A stretch of DNA of 64,000 bases from Terfezia claveryi (GCA_015179025.1 WHUX01000040.1:1-64000), one strand, 5' to 3'. Counted from the stretch's first letter, positions 21,455-32,400 are shown. Notes: generated from the letters alone by a model not told the origin. A program made the numbers and translations.

Positions 21455-21649
21455 ATGATTAAGGGATTTGATTCATATTTCAACCTTGAGGGGGATATGG
21501 CGCGGGGCCTGTTCGCTGTCGTGGCTCTTGGCATTATAGCTTGGGCTATCACATCGGACAGTGCTATGAAGATGAATGTGGAGGTGGAGAAAGAGAAGGT
21601 GAAGCTGAATGTGGCGGTGGAGGAAAAAAAGGTGGGGGTGAAGCTGTAG
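21455..21649 (+). CDS. Small membrane protein with charged coil, hypothetical
   Basis: 64 residues. After a short N-terminus there is one hydrophobic helix (LFAVVALGIIAWAI) and then a strictly alternating charged tail (VEVEKEKVKLNVAVEEKKVG). The frame stays open after the TAG at 21647 with a similar coil (EMAKEKVAAVKERGVG) to about 21756, so the stop may be a recent change. Its position directly upstream of the minus-strand membrane-exon modules at 22660-24350 suggests a related small-protein locus. Unrecognised family. Confidence 0.4.
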   Translation: MIKGFDSYFNLEGDMARGLFAVVALGIIAWAITSDSAMKMNVEVEKEKVKLNVAVEEKKVGVKL

Positions 21650-21946
21650 CAGGTAAAGGGGACCATAGAAATGGCAAAAGAGAAGGTTGCAGCCGTGAAG
21701 GAGAGGGGTGTCGGGCAGATAGAAGGAAGTATACGGAGGAGACGGTCAATAGGATAGGATGTTAAGATCTGATTTCCTTTTTTTCTTCTTTTTCTTTTTT
21801 CTAAATTATGATTTCATTTGTTTTAGCTCATTTTTATTGCTTTTCTTTCTGGTCCGCCTTAGCATTGTATTTCGAGCTTTACTTTTGCATTTCTTTGCAA
21901 AGAAAATAGATATCTAAGGGTACCCCGTAGCATCAGCAAGAAATAA

Positions 21947-22554
21947 ATGGTGTCGGGAAGCCAACGTTCGCTGGCTATTCGGGATTCTGTCCTATGGGAG
22001 ATGGAGAACATGCTCGTCAACTACGATCCAACTTGGCACTCGATCGAGGTACCTCTGGCCATCTGCATGCATGGGTCTAACCGGTTCTCCAAACCCCTCC
22101 GGTATAGTATTGACATACTCATCATCCTTACTACCGACATAGGGTATAGATATATCTCCACGTTACTTCATATCGTGATTATCGTATTGTTGACTATCAC
22201 AATGGGGAATGTGAACGCCGACGCCTCCCCTGCTTTCTCCCTTCCTTCCAGTTCCGGTCCCTCCAAGCCCACCCCCCCAACAAACCTCCTCGACATCGAC
22301 CCCGAACCTCCCCGTATCCCGACGAGCCCCTCCTAAGCCACGAAGACTTCACCTCCCTTCCCGCCTCCACCCTGACCACCATGCCAAGCTCCAACCCTTC
22401 CCCCTTCTCCATCTACCAACCTACCACGCACCCGTACTATCTCAAGAACCACATCATCACTCACGACCCACACCTCAACACCGATGGCCACGCCCTCTAC
22501 CAGTTCCTCCTCCAGAAAAACTTTATCCCCAGTACTCCTATCCTTGTTAATTAG
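21947..22554 (+). pseudogene. Frameshifted hypothetical coding region
   Basis: A first frame, 21947-22336, includes a hydrophobic stretch ISTLLHIVIIVLLTITMG and a Pro/Ser-rich tail. Near 22310 the sensible frame shifts: DEPLLSHEDFTSLPAS, STLTTMPSSNPSPFSIYQP, YLKNHIITHDPHLNTDG and ALYQFLLQKNFIP to about 22554. This second part reads like a conserved fungal domain but I cannot name it. One small indel or an unrecognised intron would connect the two parts. Confidence 0.4.
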
Positions 22555-22659
22555 TAATTAGTTATATATAGAAGCTTAATCATACCAAGGCTCTCAAACC
22601 CTCCTCCTCCTCCCTCCCCCCTGCCCCCCCCCCCAACTACCACTCCCCCACACAATCCT

Positions 22660-22990
22660 TTATGGACCCGGTGCGTCCCGCTCTGGGTCTGCTTGATTTG
22701 CAGTCCTCCCCTGAAAGGACAGGTCGAAGCCACGGGTCCTAGGGTTGAAGTTGAACTTGGCGATGCAGACGCAAAGAAAGATAGATAGCAGACAAAAAAT
22801 GGTCGAAACCAGTATAATGATAATAGTTATTCTATCCCTATTTGGTAGCTGTTAGCTAATCTCACTACCAGCTTGAACAGATGAAAGCTTCAAAATGAGT
22901 TTTGAATAGCTGGGGTCGATAGGGTAGCAATATATGAAGTAACACTCACATCTTTAGGGTGGTAGTTACAGAAATTGGCCCGGAGTGAAC
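22660..22990 (-). CDS. Membrane-exon module 1
   Basis: The exon 22660-22837 joins through an intron (22838-22949, GTGAGTGTTACTTC ... GCTAACAG ... ATAG) to upstream residues ending VTTTLKM. Across the join it reads MDRITIIIILVSTIFCLLSI followed by FLCVCIAKF, one long hydrophobic helix, then a basic/polar tail RTRGFDLSFQGRTANQADPE and stop TAA at 22660. Intron sequence and exon start are shared with modules 2 and 4, so the three are tandem duplicates. The upstream start is not resolved (an acceptor-like TTCTCTAG lies near 22990). Function unknown. Confidence 0.5.
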
Positions 22991-23185
22991 CTAGAGAACA
23001 AAACTCTTCGCGGAATTTGTGCCTTAAGCAGAATTACAATTAGCAAGACACATCTGAAATCAATTTCCCTTATACTTACCATCCCCAAATTAGATGACAC
23101 TCGTTGATCACAATCAGTGTGCAATGAGCCCGGAATTTCGTACGCGTACTTGTAACCCTCCGCCAGAAACCTCTAGTCTTCGAAC

Positions 23186-23590
23186 TTATAACTTCCGGGG
23201 CGGCCAAAACAACTTGATAGCTCCCACCCCCTTCCTCCACACCCCTCCACCACCCCCTCCCTCACCCCGCTCCCCCACCCCGCTCCCCACCAAGGCTGAG
23301 GCCCTCCTCTTACAGGAAAAGGAAAACCTATAGGTGGTGCATATGTAGATGCACACACCGATGGTAGCGACGCGAACAAGGGACGAAAGGCAGATTGTCA
23401 TATTCGTTTTGAGATCCCTATTTCGTAGCTGTTAGCTAATCTCACTACCAGCTTGAACAGATGATTGGGGCCATCAAGCTTCAAAATGAGTTTTGAATAT
23501 CTGGAGTCGATGTGGTATTAGAATATATAAATATATGAAGTAACACTCACATGTTGGATGCCGGTGGTGCGAGATAGTTAGAAGAAAGCT
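23186..23590 (-). CDS. Membrane-exon module 2
   Basis: Exon 23186-23417, intron 23418-23551 (GTGAGTG ... TTAGCTAACAG ... ATAG), upstream exon ending LAPPASNM. The join reads MDLKTNMTICLSSLVRVATI then GVCIYICTTYRF, again a single hydrophobic helix, followed by a Gly/Arg-rich tail (GSGVGERGEGGGGGG). Same phase and splice architecture as modules 1 and 4. A third, broken copy at about 23690-23780 keeps only the helix frame (HIVILLVSIGILL then a stop) and has lost the branch sequence. Confidence 0.5.
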
Positions 23591-24000
23591 AAGAAGTTGG
23601 AGGAGAAGAAGGAGAAAGAAGAAGGAAGAGAAGAAGAAGGTGTATCCTCTGCAGTTCTTGCAGGTGAAGGTTAAGGTGAAGAGGGTGCACAGATAGACCA
23701 GTTAGAGGAGGATACCTATCGAAACCAATAAAATCACAATATGTATTCCATTCCTATTTCATCGCTCTCACTACCAGCTTGAACAGATGATTGGGGCCAT
23801 CAAGCTACAAGATGAGTTTTGAATATCTGGGGCCGATGCCCCACTCCCCTACCCCTCCCCTACCACCCTCGCACCCAACGCACCCACCCCATATGGAGCT
23901 GGCTAGGCTTCCCCCCCCAAACCCCCATACGCCTCTCCCTACCCCTGTCCCACTCAACGCATCCAGATCCATATGGAGGCTGGAGGCCTCCTCTTAACGG

Positions 24001-24350
24001 TCAGAGTGAAGGTGCACTGGCATGTAAATAGACGCAAACAAAGATAGCTACGAGACAGACAAGAGTCGAAAGCGATATAACCACAAGGGTCGCTTCATCC
24101 CTATTTCATAGCTGTTAGCTAATCTCACTACCAGCTTGAACAGATGATCGGGGCCACCAAGCCCCAAAACGAGCTTTGAACATCTGGAGCCGATGAGGTA
24201 TCAGAACATAAATATATGAAGAAACACTCACATTTTTGGAGTGACGGTTAAGTAGATGATTATAGCAATGAGTCCCCAAAATAGAGTGCTAATATAGATG
24301 GCAGTATCGGACAAGAGCGGGAAGCTGAGGGAGGCAAAGAAGTTGGAGGG
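24001..24350 (-). CDS. Membrane-exon module 4
   Basis: Exon 24001-24100 (stop TGA at 24001), intron 24101-24231 (GTGAGTGTTTCTTC ... GCTAACAG ... ATAG). The upstream exon reads PSNFFASLSFPLL, then SDTAIYISTLFWGLIAIIIY and LTVTPKM, itself containing a hydrophobic helix. After the join: MDEATLVVISLSTLVCLVAI and FVCVYLHASAPSL. This is the best preserved copy and would give a two-helix protein of about 75-80 residues. Conserved intron ends and phase across three copies are the main evidence that the modules are or were expressed. Family not recognised. Confidence 0.5.
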
Positions 24351-24654
24351 AAGAAGGAGGAGAAAAAGGTCCTGTGGTATGGGCAGGGTATGGTGGTGGT
24401 GTTAGTAGCTGATTTCCTAATTCGATATCTTCTCTATAAGAATACTGAGCCATCTTGAGAGGTATGTTCTTTAAACTACAGCTGAAAAATACGAGAACAG
24501 CTGGCAATTTGTAGTCTCAGGCCAGAGACAAAATCTCCGCAGTGAAGCAATTAATATAAAGAACCTTAATTACTTAAAGCTCTGCCAGAGCCTAGCAAAT
24601 TTTGTATGGGAAAATAAGAATATTTTGTAATAGGAGACTCGCTGGGACTTGGCT

Positions 24655-24800
24655 CCAGGGGTCTGCAGCAGTACAGGCGCTGCGATATCTCCAATATCGC
24701 CACTTCCATGGTTCCAGTCTCAATACTTTTATGGCACCGATTTCTACACTTCCATAGCTCCAATATCTATACTTCCATAGCTCCAATATCGACTTCGATA
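24655..24800. repeat. Short-word repeat family B, copy 2
   Basis: GCGCTGCGATATCTCCAATATCG and repeated ACTTCCATAGCTCCAATAT words, as at 10575-10700. Confidence 0.65.
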
Positions 24801-25276
24801 TACTGCCATTTTCAGGATCGGCTCGTGATTTGTTAGGATTTAGGTGAGTAGAGGTTGTAGTTTTGGAACTATGGTTGGTAGGTCTACGTTAGGGGCAGGC
24901 AATATGGGAAAGGGTCGGCTAGCAACATGGGGAGGTGGACGCAGGGAGGTGGGCGCAGGTTCGGTTCATGATAATACTGCCTCCTATAGGATCAGCTTTT
25001 ATGTCCATAAACGTTTCGAAATACTATTGACATTTATTATTCTTATTTTCAGTTGCGCCCTCAACCATGGGTGCGCTTCATTGCACGTAGCAGGAATCCC
25101 TTCAGGGCTGAATAACTAAGGCATGGTTAGAGATCCAGGCAACCCGGAACGGGCAGCGTTGATCTCCCCTGGCGTTGCGGAAAGGCACGAGATACGAGAT
25201 GACGTCTGGGAGACAGCAGAGGGCGCCATAAGCTGAAGGGAGGTCATCCGGACGCCATAAAAATCGTATAATTATA

Positions 25277-25511
25277 CAGTTAGGTGGCAATGAATTTGGT
25301 ACCCCGCATAACAGGGGGCGAGTATGCAGCATGCTTTAAACCTATAAATATATATACTAAATATGTGCTAATGCAGGACTCTGATATAAGGGAGGTACCC
25401 ATAACGGAGGGCGAGTATGCAGCACGCTTTAAACCTATAATATGTGTGCTAAATGTATGCTAATGCAGGACTTTAATGCAAGGGGGTACCAAATTCATTG
25501 CCACCTAACTG
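25277..25511. mobile_element. MITE, 235 bp, perfect 29-bp TIRs, TA duplication
   Basis: The left TIR begins CAGTTAGGTGGCAATGAATT (25277-25305) and the right TIR is its exact reverse complement (25483-25511). TA flanks both sides (25275-25276 and 25512-25513), the Tc1/mariner target. The interior is a tandem duplication of a roughly 90-bp block (GCGAGTATGCAGCA...GCTAATGCAGGACT). No protein is encoded. Perfect TIRs suggest recent activity. Confidence 0.92.
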
Positions 25512-25609
25512 TAGCTTAGTGTTGCGGAATACATTCTGTGCCCTCTACTAAGATCCGCTAAAAATAGGTTACACTCCTATCAAAGCGAGCTTGATTGAAG
25601 GTATCGAAG

Positions 25610-26065
25610 GGGTCAGTAGTCATGCCGCCTAAGGCGGTTGTAGGAAGGGTCTAGGTTAGTGTTGGCAATGTATGTTCTGTTCAGCGAGGAGGCAAATGAC
25701 CGTACATATATATATTTGACTACCCAGCACAGCATCCAAGTCAGACTTCAAATATGAGGCTACTCCGAAATTTTTGTCTGAAGCACTGCATGTCAAGGGC
25801 TCGGGTGAAGTCTCAATCTAAAAATGATAACCAGGCTAAAAATGGTGTAGTCTGGTTGCGAGACTACCAAGATAGGACTAACTTAATTACAAAAAGGGTA
25901 GACTGGGAGATACCGGAAAAGGTATGGGCCAAAAAAGGACTACCTGTGTGATTTCTCAAAAAGGTAACCATCCAACGCTACCGAAACAAGAAGTCAAAAA
26001 TTCTAAATACCCATTGCGTGCTGCGGTGGGAGGCTTTCCCGCGTGGTCACCCACTGCAGTACTAG
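25610..26065 (+). repeat. Dispersed repeat family A, copy 3
   Basis: Colinear with 15640-16110 and with the 3' end hairpin of copy 1 (GCTGCGGTGGGAGG...CCACTGCAGT). It carries a TAGTCTGGTT at 25848-25857 where copy 2 has only TAGTAGG. Confidence 0.8.
25829..25866. mobile_element. Two opposed nano-insertion ends separated by 9 bp
   Basis: AACCAGGCTA (25829-25838), the 9-mer AAAATGGTG, and TAGTCTGGTTGCGAGACTA (25848-25866). The second unit has TAGTC...GACTA ends. The 9-bp spacing equals the target duplication length of the family, so two insertions may share one duplication. Confidence 0.5.
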
Positions 26066-26069
26066 CTTG

Positions 26070-27020
26070 GCAATCTGAAGCTTAGATATGGTAGAGCAGT
26101 CTATGGTCGTAGATATCAAAACATAAGGGTTGATCTACTATAACCTGACTGAAAAGTACTACTAGAGCTAGTGTTGTAGTCATTTCTACAAAGTTAGAAC
26201 AAACCGGATGTTGCCCTTCACATTTAACAAACTACTATACGTCGTCCACAATACAATCCTAGATTTTGACCTTACTTGGTTGCATATTAGGCTCGAAACT
26301 GTTGAAATCCACATAAATAACTGTGTGAGAGGATAATTATAACAGCTTCCTTGAGGTTATTTATTCTACAAGTGTTTTGTCTCGACTTGATCCATCTTAA
26401 ACTGCTCTACCTGGTGCCAACTCCACTATGTACACACATACTACATAGCTACCTCCTGTAGGAATAACAAGGTTATGGATAGTAGTACTAGCAATGATGG
26501 CAAGATGAATGGCCAACAAAGGACCACTTCACCTGAGATATGTATGTAAGGTGTGTGTGTGTGTGTGTCTGTATGTGAGTATCATATATGTATAAGTAAT
26601 ATATACAAGTGTGAGTACGTAAAAGTATATGCGAACGTATATGTGTGTATATGTCACGGCACTAACAAACATTGTTACTCTGAACAGGGGCGAAGCGGGC
26701 AATGACCAGTAGAAACATTCTAGCAGTTCTATAGCAAGTGTACTACAACTGGCAAGTGATAGAGTTATGGGAGATCAAATGGCACCATGCTACAACAAAC
26801 ATCATATTTTTGCAGTTGTGATATGGCCAAACCTGATAGTAAAGGGCTATATACAAAGCTATTACAAAATCACAGCCTAAATCGTATCAATTGTGTTAAG
26901 TATAGTGTATCTAATAACTTTTTACCTAACTAAAGACCTCTAACCAGCTACTGAGCTTATGGGCTTAGAGAATGATATTTCAGATACTCTAACTGCTCAG
27001 TAAACAACAGTTCCCCAGGC
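26070..27020. other. AT-rich intergenic region with a (GT)n tract
   Basis: No gene supported. A (GT)8-9 tract with TATGTG-type flanks lies at about 26550-26660. Confidence 0.6.
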
Positions 27021-27023
27021 ATC

Positions 27024-27508
27024 TATAACTACTGGTGTTTTCGTTTTAGGTGTTTGCAAAAGCTTCTACTCTAATTGTTATTGCCGATACTTTAAGAATA
27101 ATCAGAAATTCTCAATTTATTGACATACGAAAATATTAACAGATCATGACTGTATTAACCTCTCAGCTCTAGCTGAACCAAATTGGAATGTTAGATGGAG
27201 CTCTAATTGACTGCCGCCTCAATTTGGTGTATAATGCACTTGTATTAATAAAGGTTTACGACCCTCCCCAAAAAAAGAATTAATAACGGTATACCTAGCT
27301 GGAGCTATCTCAGCAACTGCAATAGATTTATGTATTTCCCAATTGATTAGACCTCCATCTAATATTCCAATTTTGTTCAGCCAGAGCTGAGAGGTTAATA
27401 CAGTCATGGTCTGTTAGTACTTTCATATGTCAATAAATATCACTTAAAGTATCGGCAATAGAATAGAAGTTTTTACAAATACCTGAAACGAAAACACCAG
27501 TAGTTATA
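27024..27508. mobile_element. Foldback element, about 485 bp, arms about 165-180 bp
   Basis: The left arm from TATAACTACTGGTGTTTTCG (27024) through ATTGCCGATACTTTAAG, ATTGACATACGAAA, CATGACTGTATTAACCTCTC and ATTAGATGGAG is mirrored on the right, which ends CGAAAACACCAGTAGTTATA (27508). Arms differ by scattered substitutions and small indels, so it is older than the foldback at 16559. The loop (about 27205-27345) has no coding frame. Confidence 0.8.
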
Positions 27509-27509
27509 C

Positions 27510-30500
27510 TTAGCAATCTGCATATAAATAAGTACCTGCAATTAAGAAAGTACTGTTTTACACCTTACCTGGATCTTATAAGTAAGAAAAATCCCAGCTA
27601 TTTCTTACTTATAGGATAAATCATGCAACAAGTTGTAGACAAATATTTTTATAATGATGATTATTCCGAACTTCACTGAATTCCACATAGCGCATCGATA
27701 TTTAGTACAAGATGGTCTATATAGCCTAAACCATAAGGCCCCGTCTATTAGAACCCCCATGGATAAGAACCCCATAGATAAGAAACTAATTTTCAAATAC
27801 TCATTGCATAAGAAATATTACAGATTTCTACACTAGCATTAAACTCAGTATCCTCGTCTCCATTCCATTCATCATCAGAGATGAAGGTGATGAGTTGTTA
27901 ACTACACAAGCATATACTTCATCATTTGAAGGGCTAGAGGTAATTTGTCCGAATTTCCCCTTGTTTAATGTCTGCCATCTCCCACTAATCAACAGGAAGG
28001 GTATGTGATGTGGATGGGGTGGTCAAAAATGACTTCATAGGGTGTTTTTTGAGTGTAGCAGAATGTTCTCTTCGATTCACATTTACCTCGACTAATAGAG
28101 AGGGTCGAGAGAGCACGCTGAATATATTTTTCTGAGCTACCTATCTAAAGTAAATACTCCTAATAAACTCAAATGATGGCAACCAACATCATGCTGGAGC
28201 CGTTACACCTTATGACATGAATGCACTCCTATGCTTCTACAACTGGCCCCTCTGCTGCAAATGTATTCAGAGGGCGCTTATTTCTTCTCTCTGCCATTTC
28301 TGTGATAGTAAGTGTTGGTGCTTTTGCGTTGCCTCTGGGTTTTCATTGAGGTAATGGAATGGGTATACTGGGCCTGCTGGGGCAAGGTAACGAGAGACTT
28401 TACTAGGGAATTATTTCGACGCAGATCATGCTGCATTTAGGATGAATGTACAAGTGCCAAATAATCAACATCATTGAGTAGTACAGCCAGTGCTGCAACA
28501 GATGGTTCATTGTTCTATCAGAGTAAAGGTGTAGGGCTCATTGATGATTCTCCAATATAGGGTAAGCTAAACCAATAGGCAAGTGCATGAGCAAATCTTT
28601 TAATTCTCTACTTCCTTAGCTGACATTAGTAATTGTTATTCCAGATACTTACGTTTGGATATTACACCAAGTAAATCTAGTGCTAATGGATATTAGATAC
28701 ATTTCTCAGAAAATAAACTTGCAATCGTCATATATCTCAGAAACACTCTAAATTACAAGTAATTAAACAAAGTGTTTAACTGCCTAAATCATACTGAAAA
28801 AAGAATTTTTTTTTTGGTTCAATTTTAGCAATAGCATATATAACTTATCAAATCTTTTAAAAGTACTATATGTATAATGGATATTGATATTCTGGTGATA
28901 GCACAGAATATTTTAGTTCCGAGCCAAAAAAAAAAAAAAAAAAAGGGAGGGACCTCGGTTGGGCATAACCTGAGATAAGAGATAATTCTACTCTCTATCT
29001 AGAAGCCTACATATACTATATTCGGGACCACTATGTCCGGAGATGGGTGTTCAGCCTCGTTTAACGTTTAAAAAAATTAAATTAAATTTAAAAAATAAAA
29101 TAAAATAAAAAACATAGTTGAGGGTAATTATATGTGTGTATGGGGGAATAATGCTAATACCTAAGGCAGATTCGAGGACGGCTCTTCGGTCAGGGCTTTC
29201 TCATTCCCCGCGATACCTCTCTCTGTTATGACACCTCTGGCCCAGTTGATGGTGGTATATCCAGGTCGTACAAGCAGTTCAGGCTCTATGGCAGAACCTG
29301 GGTGGAGGCAGCTCCTCTCGCGTTGTCTTGTTAAGCAGTCATAGAGTCCATTAGGATTAGTATAGTCTTGTGGGAGCGTAGGGCCCTTGCCTACCACCTG
29401 CCACCATACCTAAGAAGAATAAAGCCGGGATCCGCTCTTCTGCTTGCTACCTGGCTATCTCTTCCTCTTTTTCCTCCGTGAATGCTACTCTTCCAGCCTT
29501 CATCTAGGAGCTCTGCGATCCTGGAAGCCCCAATACCGGTATGCCTTATTGTTCAAGTGCTCGTCGTCTGCCGCACAAAGAACTAGGTCTTGTAAGGGCT
29601 GCAGTTTTCTGCCGAGGTAATCCGAATCACGCACGACGGTGTAATTTCGTACTAGATATGTAATAATTAACGTCAACTTACACGACAGTATAATTTCAGT
29701 ACTAGATATGTACGGTAATTATTAAAGTCAACTTACCAAAGTGACGCAGTCTGTTTTTTTGTTCCCATTCTATACCCTTCACTAACGTATCACATTATGC
29801 CGATACAAAACCACTGTAGGAGGAAGCTGTCGCTACTTTCGGTGGCCCTTCACTCAGTCTATATCATTATCCTTGCCATGCACCAATCAGTAACTTGGCC
29901 TACCCCACCGCACCCCACTCGTTAATACACAAGGAATCTCACCGACCTTTTTTTAGCAATAGGCAGCAACCCAAAAAATATATGGCACCGATTTCTCCCA
30001 GGATTCAAGCGGACGGCAACCCCCCCCCCCAACTTTTTTCCCTCCTCCCTTCTACCTACTTTTTTTTGTTTTCCAGATTGTCTTCTTGTACTTCAGACCA
30101 TTCTTCCTCCAAATCTTAAAACCTTTTGATCCTTCGGATCTATAGAGTAGCCCCTCTGTCGCAATTATTCCATAGACAATTCACGTACCTGAAAATTTGC
30201 CTGCGGATGAGGATTGCCGCAGGGATTGACAACTGGCTCCTCCTTCTCCTCCTCTCCTTCACCGCTTTCCTTCCCCGGCCTTCCCCCCTTTTTTTATCCT
30301 TAGCCTCATAAACAACCCTGTCGTCCTAGAGTAACCAAGTTCCCAGTTCGCTTATTCAGGTTCTTTATGCTGTAGACGTTGGAGTTTCCATCGATCCGAT
30401 CAACAAATCTAAATACGGTGATCTACAATCGTCACCCCTTGCCGCTTGGCCAACTTTCTTGCATGTGCTATTCACAACAAAAGTAACTTATGGGCCCGCG

Positions 30501-31080
30501 ACCATAGCAGGGAGTGCGAATGCGACTCAATGTGAATTATGGGTATCAGATGCCAGTTCTCGAACTAGACTAATTAAGGAATCTTCTCACAAACACGCTA
30601 GACTGATCAGGCAGCGACTACCGGTTGGAGGCTAGTGATCATCCAATAGGTTACTCAAACAAAGATTCCCTTGAGTATGAAATAAAAAAAAAAGAAACCT
30701 GAGTGTTAGTCCTATTAGTTTTGTACGTCGAAATTCTAATCAATTATTAACGATATAGTATATAGTTTTGTCAGACACCTTTCCTAATTTTCATGATGGA
30801 GCCGCATATGTGGCTGCTACATACAGCTTAGTTCTTCAATGTAGCAACGTGCCATTGCATTGACTTCTTCACCTCTTGAAATGCATCTTTGTTGGATACA
30901 CCCAACCGTATCTCCTCAGCCAATTTCTTTTGCTCTCCTCCTCCTCCTCATACTCTTCGCCCTGGCCTTTACTCCCCTCCTGATCCTATCCATCCACCCT
31001 TTTAGAGGGTTTGCCCTCCTCATATAATCCGCATTTATTAAGACCTGGTAGCCCCCACAATGTCATCCGAATTTCCCTGG
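27510..31080. other. Long gene-poor, AT-rich region
   Basis: No supported gene in about 3.5 kb. It contains an A20 tract at about 28926-28945, an A/T stretch at 29070-29110, and a direct repeat pair around ACTAGATATGTA at 29640-29720. A minus-strand open frame at 29161-29397 (78 codons, MVGKGPTLPQDYTNPNG...) and a plus frame at 30126-30311 show no recognisable domain. Confidence 0.5.
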
Positions 31081-31173
31081 CAACTGTAACAACCGTCTCT
31101 CCTTGGTACTTTCCGTCTGACTCTCGTTATCATTGTTAATTGTCTTTAATATCACCTAGATTGTCCCTTTGAG

Positions 31174-31221
31174 AGTCATACGTCTGTGGAGGGTGTTGTG
31201 CCAACCAGACTAAGTCATATG
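31174..31221 (-). mobile_element. Nano-insertion 5: 30 bp with 8/9 duplication
   Basis: The insert 31183-31212, read on the minus strand, begins TAGTCTGGTTGGCACAACAC and ends CCTCCACAGA. It is flanked by AGTCATACG (31174-31182) and AGTCATATG (31213-31221). The homologous LTR at 3463-3480 reads TTGAGAGTCAGACGG without interruption. Confidence 0.8.
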
Positions 31222-31228
31222 GTGGGAT

Positions 31229-31257
31229 CCGTCTGACTAGTCTGGTTACCGTCTGAC
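31229..31257 (+). mobile_element. Nano-insertion 6: 11 bp with perfect 9-bp duplication
   Basis: TAGTCTGGTTA (31238-31248) lies between two CCGTCTGAC copies (31229-31237 and 31249-31257, 9/9). Uninterrupted CCGTCTGACTCTCGTTAT occurs at 31113-31130, and the Ty3 LTR at 3485-3502 also lacks the insert. Confidence 0.92.
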
Positions 31258-32259
31258 TCTCGTTATTGTTATTATCTAGCGTTGGGTTGTGTTTTGAGAG
31301 TCGTGCCACTTTCCGGCACGCCTGTCGAAGGTTCCCTATCTCGGGAAGCCTATCCCATTGTCAGCCTTGGCACCATGTATATATGTCTTCTCGCTCTCGC
31401 ACTTACGTTGGATCCCCATCCAATGTCTTGTATATCAAATACAGACCTTGCTTGTCCCTGCGCCGGTTTACCTTCCTCGTACACCTCCCTTGAACAACTC
31501 TACAGCTCAGCTGCCCCCAACGAAGCATTCATCACACGCGACAGGAAGCCTCCGCGTGTCCCCAGCCAACCCTGCCCTCCGTGACATCGTCCGTGACATC
31601 GTCCGTGACATCGTCCGTGACATCGTCCGTGACATCGTCCGTGACATCCGTGACAGGTGTCCGTATCACACACGTAGCCTCCTCTGCGTGTGCGACCCCC
31701 CTCGTCCCTTCCCAGGCGTACCCCTTGGTCGCCCTGACCCTCGTGCCTCGCTACAGCAACCCTCTTAAAGCGTTCAAACCCGGGCCGAAACCGCTCGAGG
31801 AGCAAGCCAAATATCCTGGAGTTCTGGATCACACAGCAACCTTGTAGTTTGTAACTGAAAGTTCTTCGCTGACCTTGGGTTCTCGAACAAGACATATCCT
31901 TATTCACATTTGGCCAGAAAAGCTTAACCTCACAAGCGTCACAAACAGGCGGACCAGTAAGGAATTCTTAAAGTCTGTGCCCAGAAAAATGATGCAGGTA
32001 CATATATGTTCCCGATATTGCAGAGCAAATCGTTACCTAGCACGATATCAAGAGAAGCAACCATGAGCATCCCCCGAATATGTTCCTGTAGTAGGGCATA
32101 TATTGGGTGAACTGCTTTCAGTTGTAAAATATGGGATGCGTTAGAGTGGTAGGTGTGCTAGGAGGGGCCGTTGGGCAAGAGCAATAGCCGTTCTCGATTT
32201 GTTCGGACATAACCTAACCTGCCAAACGTTAACCAAGTGTTTATATCGTCATGGACACA

Positions 32260-32400
32260 GACAATAAAACGCATAGAACATAATACCGTCTCTTTTTAGG
32301 TTATCTCAATTCTATAGTAATTAGCGGTGATGAGCATAGAACATAATACTGTCTCTCTAGGTTAGCTCAATCCTAAAGTAATTGGCGGTAGTAATGGCAG
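32260..32400. repeat. Tandem duplication of about 68 bp
   Basis: Two copies containing GCATAGAACATAATAC(C/T)GTCTCT and GTAATT(A/G)GCGGT. Neighbouring 31760-33830 otherwise has only unsupported small frames. Confidence 0.75.

Larger units (their letters stand above)
31085..31755 (+). mobile_element. Solo Ty3/gypsy LTR, 671 bp, TSD GCAAC
   Basis: Starts TGTAACAACCGTCTC and ends CTCGCTACA, flanked by GCAAC on both sides (31080-31084 and 31756-31760), the 5-bp duplication expected for Ty3. It is homologous over most of its length with the LTR at 3438-3930. The extra length comes from two nano-insertions (31174-31257) and an expanded GTGACATCGTCC 12-mer array (about six copies, 31580-31650). No internal domain remains, as expected after LTR-LTR recombination. 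Confidence 0.92.
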
